A stretch of DNA of 64,000 nucleotides from Streptomyces sp. JJ36 (lineage in GTDB: Bacteria > Actinomycetota > Actinomycetes > Streptomycetales > Streptomycetaceae), in NCBI RefSeq assembly GCF_021696945.1, contig NZ_JACYHE010000022.1, forward strand, positions 1 through 64,000, in the 5' to 3' direction. The notes below the pieces were generated by a model. That model did no database searches, was not told the DNA's origin, and worked only from the letters and a program-made list of their open reading frames with translations. A program made the position numbers and the translations under genes. Positions 61,209 to 64,000 of this stretch are shown piece by piece; the stretch's first letter is position 1; each line of letters begins with the position of its first letter.

Positions 61209-63314
61209 ATGGAAGCCATCTCCACGGGCCTCGGCGTGCTCATCGCCGTCGCCCTGCTGATCTGCCTCGCCGTCGCACTCGTCATCGGACGGCTCTTCCG
61301 GAAGGTGCCGCAGGGCAAGGCGCTCATCGTCTCCAAGATGCGCAAGGTCGACGTCACCTTCACCGGTGCCGTGGTGCTGCCCGTGCTGCACCGCGCCGAG
61401 GTGATGGACATCTCGGTGAAGACGATCGAGATCGGCCGCACCGGTCACGAGGGCCTGATCTGCCGGGACAACATCCGCGCCGACATCCGCATCTCCTTCT
61501 TCGTCCGGGTCAACAAGACGGCCGAGGACGTCGTCAAGGTCGCCCAGGCCATCGGCACCGAGCGCGCCAGCGACCGGGCCACGCTGCAGGAGCTCTTCAA
61601 CGCGAAGTTCTCCGAGGCCCTCAAGACCGTCGGCAAGCAGCTCGACTTCGCCGACCTCTACACCAAGCGCGACGAGTTCCGGGACCGGATCGTCGCCGTC
61701 ATCGGCACCGACCTCAACGGCTACAGCCTCGAGGACGCGGCCATCGACTACCTGGAGCAGACGCCGCTGGGGCAGCTCGACCGTGACAACATCCTCGACG
61801 CCCAGGGCATCCGGAAGATCACCGAACTCACCGCCGCCGAGCACATCAGCACCAACGAGTGGCAGCGGAACGAGGAGAAGGAGATCACCCGGCAGAACGT
61901 GGACGCCCGTGAGGCCGTCCTCGAACTGGAACGGCGCCAGGCCGACGCCGAGATCAAGCAGCAGCGGGAGATCGACACCGTACGGGCCCGCGAGGAGGCC
62001 GAGACCGCACGGGTGCAGGCGGAGGAGCGGCTGCGCGCGCAGACCGCGCACCTGCGCACCGACGAGGCGCTCGGCATCCAGAACGAGAACCGCGAGCGGG
62101 AGATCGCCGTCGCCCAGCTCAACCGCCAGCGGGTCGTCGCCATCGAGAACGAGCGCATCGAGAAGGACCGGCTGCTCGAGGTCATCGCCCGCGACCGGGA
62201 GACCCAGCTCCGCCGGATCGCCGCCGACAAGGAGGTCGAGGGGGAGAAGCGGGACATCGCCGACGTGGTGCGGGAGCGCATCGCGGTGGAGAAGACCGTC
62301 GCGGAGCAGGAGGAGGAGATCAAGAAGCTCCGTACGGTCGAGGAGGCCGAGCGCGAGCGGCAGGCACTGCTCATCGCGGCCGAGGCGGAGGCGCAGGAGC
62401 GGCTGGTCAAGGACATCAAGGCCGCCGAGGCCGCCGAGCAGGCCGCGGAGCACCGCGCCGCCGAGGAGCTGACCATGGCCGAGGCGCGCCGCAAGGCCGC
62501 CGAACTGGACGCCCAGGCCTCGGTCCGGCTGGCCGAGGGCAAGCGCGCCGACGAGGCGGCGTCCGGGCTCGCCGAGGCGGAGGTCCAGGAGCGGATGGCC
62601 GCGGCGCTGGCCAAGACCCGGCACACCGAGGCCGAGGCCGCCCGCGAGATGGGCCTGGCCGAGGCGGAGGCCCGCCGCGAGGCGCTCCGCGCCGAGGCCG
62701 ACGGTCTCAACGAGAAGGCGGCGGCGATGGCCGCGCTCGACCAGGCCGGCCGGGAGCACGAGGAGTACCGGCTGCGGCTGGACGCGGAGAAGGAGGTCCG
62801 GATCGCCGGCATCGACGTCCACCGGCAGATCGCCGAGGCGCAGGCCACGCTGGTCGGCGCCGGGCTGGAGAAGGCGAAGATCGACATCGTCGGGGGCGAG
62901 TCCGTCTTCTTCGACCGGCTCGTCGGGTCGCTCGCCGCGGGACGGAGCGTGGACGCCTTCGTGGACGGCAGCAGCACGGTGCAGGCCCTCGCCGGGCCGT
63001 GGCTGGACGGCGAGAACTCCACCTTCACCCGGGACCTCACCGGCATGGTCGCCGGGCTCGGGGCGAGCGGGCTGCGCGACCTGACGCTGTCCGGGCTGCT
63101 CACCCGGCTCATCGCGGCCGAGGGGCCGGAGACCGCGCGGCTCACCGAGCTGCTCGAGGTGGTGCGCGGCACGGGGGCCGCGGAACTGCCGCTCTCCGCG
63201 CTGCTGCCGGCCGCGGGGACTCCGGCTTCGCCGGGTGCGCCGGCTCCGGCAGCGGCCGGGGACTCGTCCGCGGGGCGGGACTCCGCGGCCAACGGCGCGG
63301 TGGCGGTGCCGTAG
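61209..63314 (+). CDS. Flotillin/SPFH protein (YqiK-like)
   Basis: 701 residues. An N-terminal membrane helix (LGVLIAVALLICLAVALVIG) is followed by the SPFH domain to about residue 200 (KALIVSKMRKVDVTFTGAVV, GLICRDNIRADIRISFFVRV). A ~350-residue Glu/Ala/Arg coiled coil full of AEAE/EAEA repeats drives oligomer formation. The C-terminal region ends in Gly/Ala-rich sequence. It organises membrane microdomains. ATG at 61209 behind GAAGGA. Middle gene of an operon that may extend to 63921. Confidence 0.9.
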   Translation: MEAISTGLGVLIAVALLICLAVALVIGRLFRKVPQGKALIVSKMRKVDVTFTGAVVLPVLHRAEVMDISVKTIEIGRTGHEGLICRDNIRADIRISFFVRVNKTAEDVVKVAQAIGTERASDRATLQELFNAKFSEALKTVGKQLDFADLYTKRDEFRDRIVAVIGTDLNGYSLEDAAIDYLEQTPLGQLDRDNILDAQGIRKITELTAAEHISTNEWQRNEEKEITRQNVDAREAVLELERRQADAEIKQQREIDTVRAREEAETARVQAEERLRAQTAHLRTDEALGIQNENREREIAVAQLNRQRVVAIENERIEKDRLLEVIARDRETQLRRIAADKEVEGEKRDIADVVRERIAVEKTVAEQEEEIKKLRTVEEAERERQALLIAAEAEAQERLVKDIKAAEAAEQAAEHRAAEELTMAEARRKAAELDAQASVRLAEGKRADEAASGLAEAEVQERMAAALAKTRHTEAEAAREMGLAEAEARREALRAEADGLNEKAAAMAALDQAGREHEEYRLRLDAEKEVRIAGIDVHRQIAEAQATLVGAGLEKAKIDIVGGESVFFDRLVGSLAAGRSVDAFVDGSSTVQALAGPWLDGENSTFTRDLTGMVAGLGASGLRDLTLSGLLTRLIAAEGPETARLTELLEVVRGTGAAELPLSALLPAAGTPASPGAPAPAAAGDSSAGRDSAANGAVAVP

Positions 63315-63381
63315 CCGCCGCCGGCCCCGGGGCATGGAGGGGAGCGCGCCGCGCACGCCTCGGCGCGCCGCCCCGGGGCGG

Positions 63382-63434
63382 CCCCCGGCGGGGGCGGGGG
63401 TACCGGTCGCCGGACCGGTGGCCCCCGCCGGGGG
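63382..63434. terminator. Very long composite hairpin after flotillin
   Basis: CCCCCGGCGGGGGC pairs perfectly (14 bp) with GCCCCCGCCGGGGG, and inside it ACCGGTC/GACCGGT pairs around GCCG. It starts 67 bases after the flotillin stop, so transcription into the next gene is probably reduced or regulated here. Confidence 0.7.
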
Positions 63435-63484
63435 GGGGCGGGGAGCCGGTGGGGGCCGGTCTCCCCGGAACGGGGCACGGGGGC

Positions 63485-63515
63485 GTGGGGTGCCGGTGGG
63501 GGACCGGCACCCCAC
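63485..63515. terminator. Second strong hairpin after flotillin
   Basis: A perfect 13-bp stem GTGGGGTGCCGGT with its complement around GGGGG. With the previous hairpin it insulates flotillin from the repeat and the downstream gene, or ends a leftward transcript of the repeat. Confidence 0.65.
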
Positions 63516-63554
63516 CCCGTTGCCGCGACGGTGCTCCGCCCCGGCGGCGGGACT

Positions 63555-63704
63555 CCTGTCGCGGGGGTCGCGGGTCTCACCCGGTGACGTCGGCACCCGG
63601 CGGAGCCGGCGCGACGCTGCCAGGCCCCGATTCTTTCGAGCGGGCCCCGGCCGCATGCGCAGCCGGCAGACACCCGGCCGGGTCCCGTGGAGGGGAATCC
63701 GGCC
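63555..63704 (-). repeat. Dispersed structured element, copy 2
   Basis: The reverse complement matches 36804-36951 almost base for base over 150 bp. The best conserved block is 63561-63620, covering GCGGGGGTCGCGGGTCTCAC through CGGAGCCGGC with a single difference in 60 bases. Homology stops sharply on both sides, where the two loci share nothing. It lies in a 606-bp gene-free interval (63315-63920), 217 bases before the next gene. Unlike copy 1 it has no Crp palindrome beside it. Confidence 0.75.
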
Positions 63705-63920
63705 TGGCGGTTCGGGTCCGGCCGCGACCGGCGGGCGCCGCCGCCGGGTTCTGCCGGTGGGGGCCGCACCGGCGCGGCGGGGGAGCGGCCGGCGACCGGC
63801 GCGGGACCGGGTTCCCCGGAGGGGAGGCCCGTGGACGGCCGGGGAGCCGGGGCGCTGAACGGGCCCCGGGAGAGACGAGGCCCGTGGTGGCGGGCGGAGG
63901 AGAGGGAGGAGACGGAACGC
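63705..63920 (+). other. 5' region of the last gene
   Basis: GC-rich sequence between repeat copy 2 and the final gene. Near the end GAGAGGGAGGAGACGG provides the ribosome site. I see no distinct promoter pair. Confidence 0.4.
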
Positions 63921-64000
63921 ATGGTGACGGACGGATACGAGGTGCTCCGCACCCGCCTGACCGGCGCGGCGCGGGAACTCGCGCGCCGCGCCGAGGCCCT
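63921..64000 (+). CDS. Start of a gene, possibly a large flotillin-linked ATPase
   Basis: Partial: 26 residues, beginning MVTDGYEVLRTRLTGAAREL and ending RRAEA, are inside the window. The ATG at 63921 has GGAGGAG 9-10 bases upstream. From memory, actinobacterial YqiJ/YqiK pairs are often followed by a very large AAA-type protein labelled DNA repair ATPase that starts with a similar YEVLR...LARRAEAL helix. The match is short, so the identity is an inference. Confidence 0.5.
   Translation, partial: MVTDGYEVLRTRLTGAARELARRAEA

Overview
The window is very GC-rich DNA (roughly three quarters G+C). It has frequent GTG and TTG starts, Shine-Dalgarno sites rich in GGAG/GAGG, stop/start overlaps (ATGA, GTGA, TTGA) and near-perfect GC hairpins between genes. 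Together with the protein families seen (PucR, vanadium haloperoxidase-like, S37 peptidase, Cgl0159-type barrel, FUSC, DUF4142) this points to a chromosome of Streptomyces or a close relative. I see no rRNA or tRNA gene, CRISPR array, transposase, integrase or phage gene.

Layout. 1-5.8 kb: trehalose-6-phosphate synthase (-) facing away from an epimerase, a membrane transporter and a HAD protein (+). 5.8-8.2 kb: acyl-CoA dehydrogenase and TesB thioesterase, then what looks like the tail of a decayed transporter. 8.1-11.4 kb: an Erm-type rRNA methyltransferase, a conserved actinobacterial 'phosphatase' and a divergent ureohydrolase. 12-20 kb: a fused two-half ABC exporter, a NUDIX hydrolase, a secreted S37 peptidase and a secreted vanadium haloperoxidase/PAP2 protein. 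20-27 kb: a complete ribose-type operon (LacI regulator, rbsA, rbsC, rbsB, rbsK) with a LacI-type operator. 27-31.3 kb: RecD2-like helicase, citrate synthase and a copper chaperone under a CsoR-type operator.

31.3-51.1 kb is a catabolic island. A LacI regulator faces a phytanoyl-dioxygenase/SDR/two Gfo-Idh operon. A flavin reductase and a small HTH protein follow. Then come two divergent operons that together give a complete myo-inositol pathway: on the minus strand an ABC importer (binding protein, permease, ATPase), IolE-like, IolG-like and a second isomerase; on the plus strand iolC, a Cgl0159-type aldolase, iolB, iolD and mmsA. Inositol would be imported, oxidised by IolG, dehydrated by IolE, hydrolysed by IolD, isomerised by IolB, phosphorylated by IolC, cleaved by the aldolase and finished by MmsA. 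51-60 kb: FUSC membrane protein, DUF4142 protein, a secreted or anchored propeller-like protein, two different Na+/H+ antiporters and a PucR regulator. 60.4-64 kb: a YqiJ-like OB-fold membrane protein, a YqiK-like flotillin and the start of a further gene.

The most unusual signal is non-coding. A ~150-bp sequence occurs twice in opposite orientation, at 36804-36951 and 63555-63704. By eye the copies differ by about a dozen substitutions and two one-base gaps. Both are in gene-free spacers next to strong hairpins, and copy 1 adjoins a perfect Crp-type palindrome. I could not assign it to a known RNA or mobile-element family.
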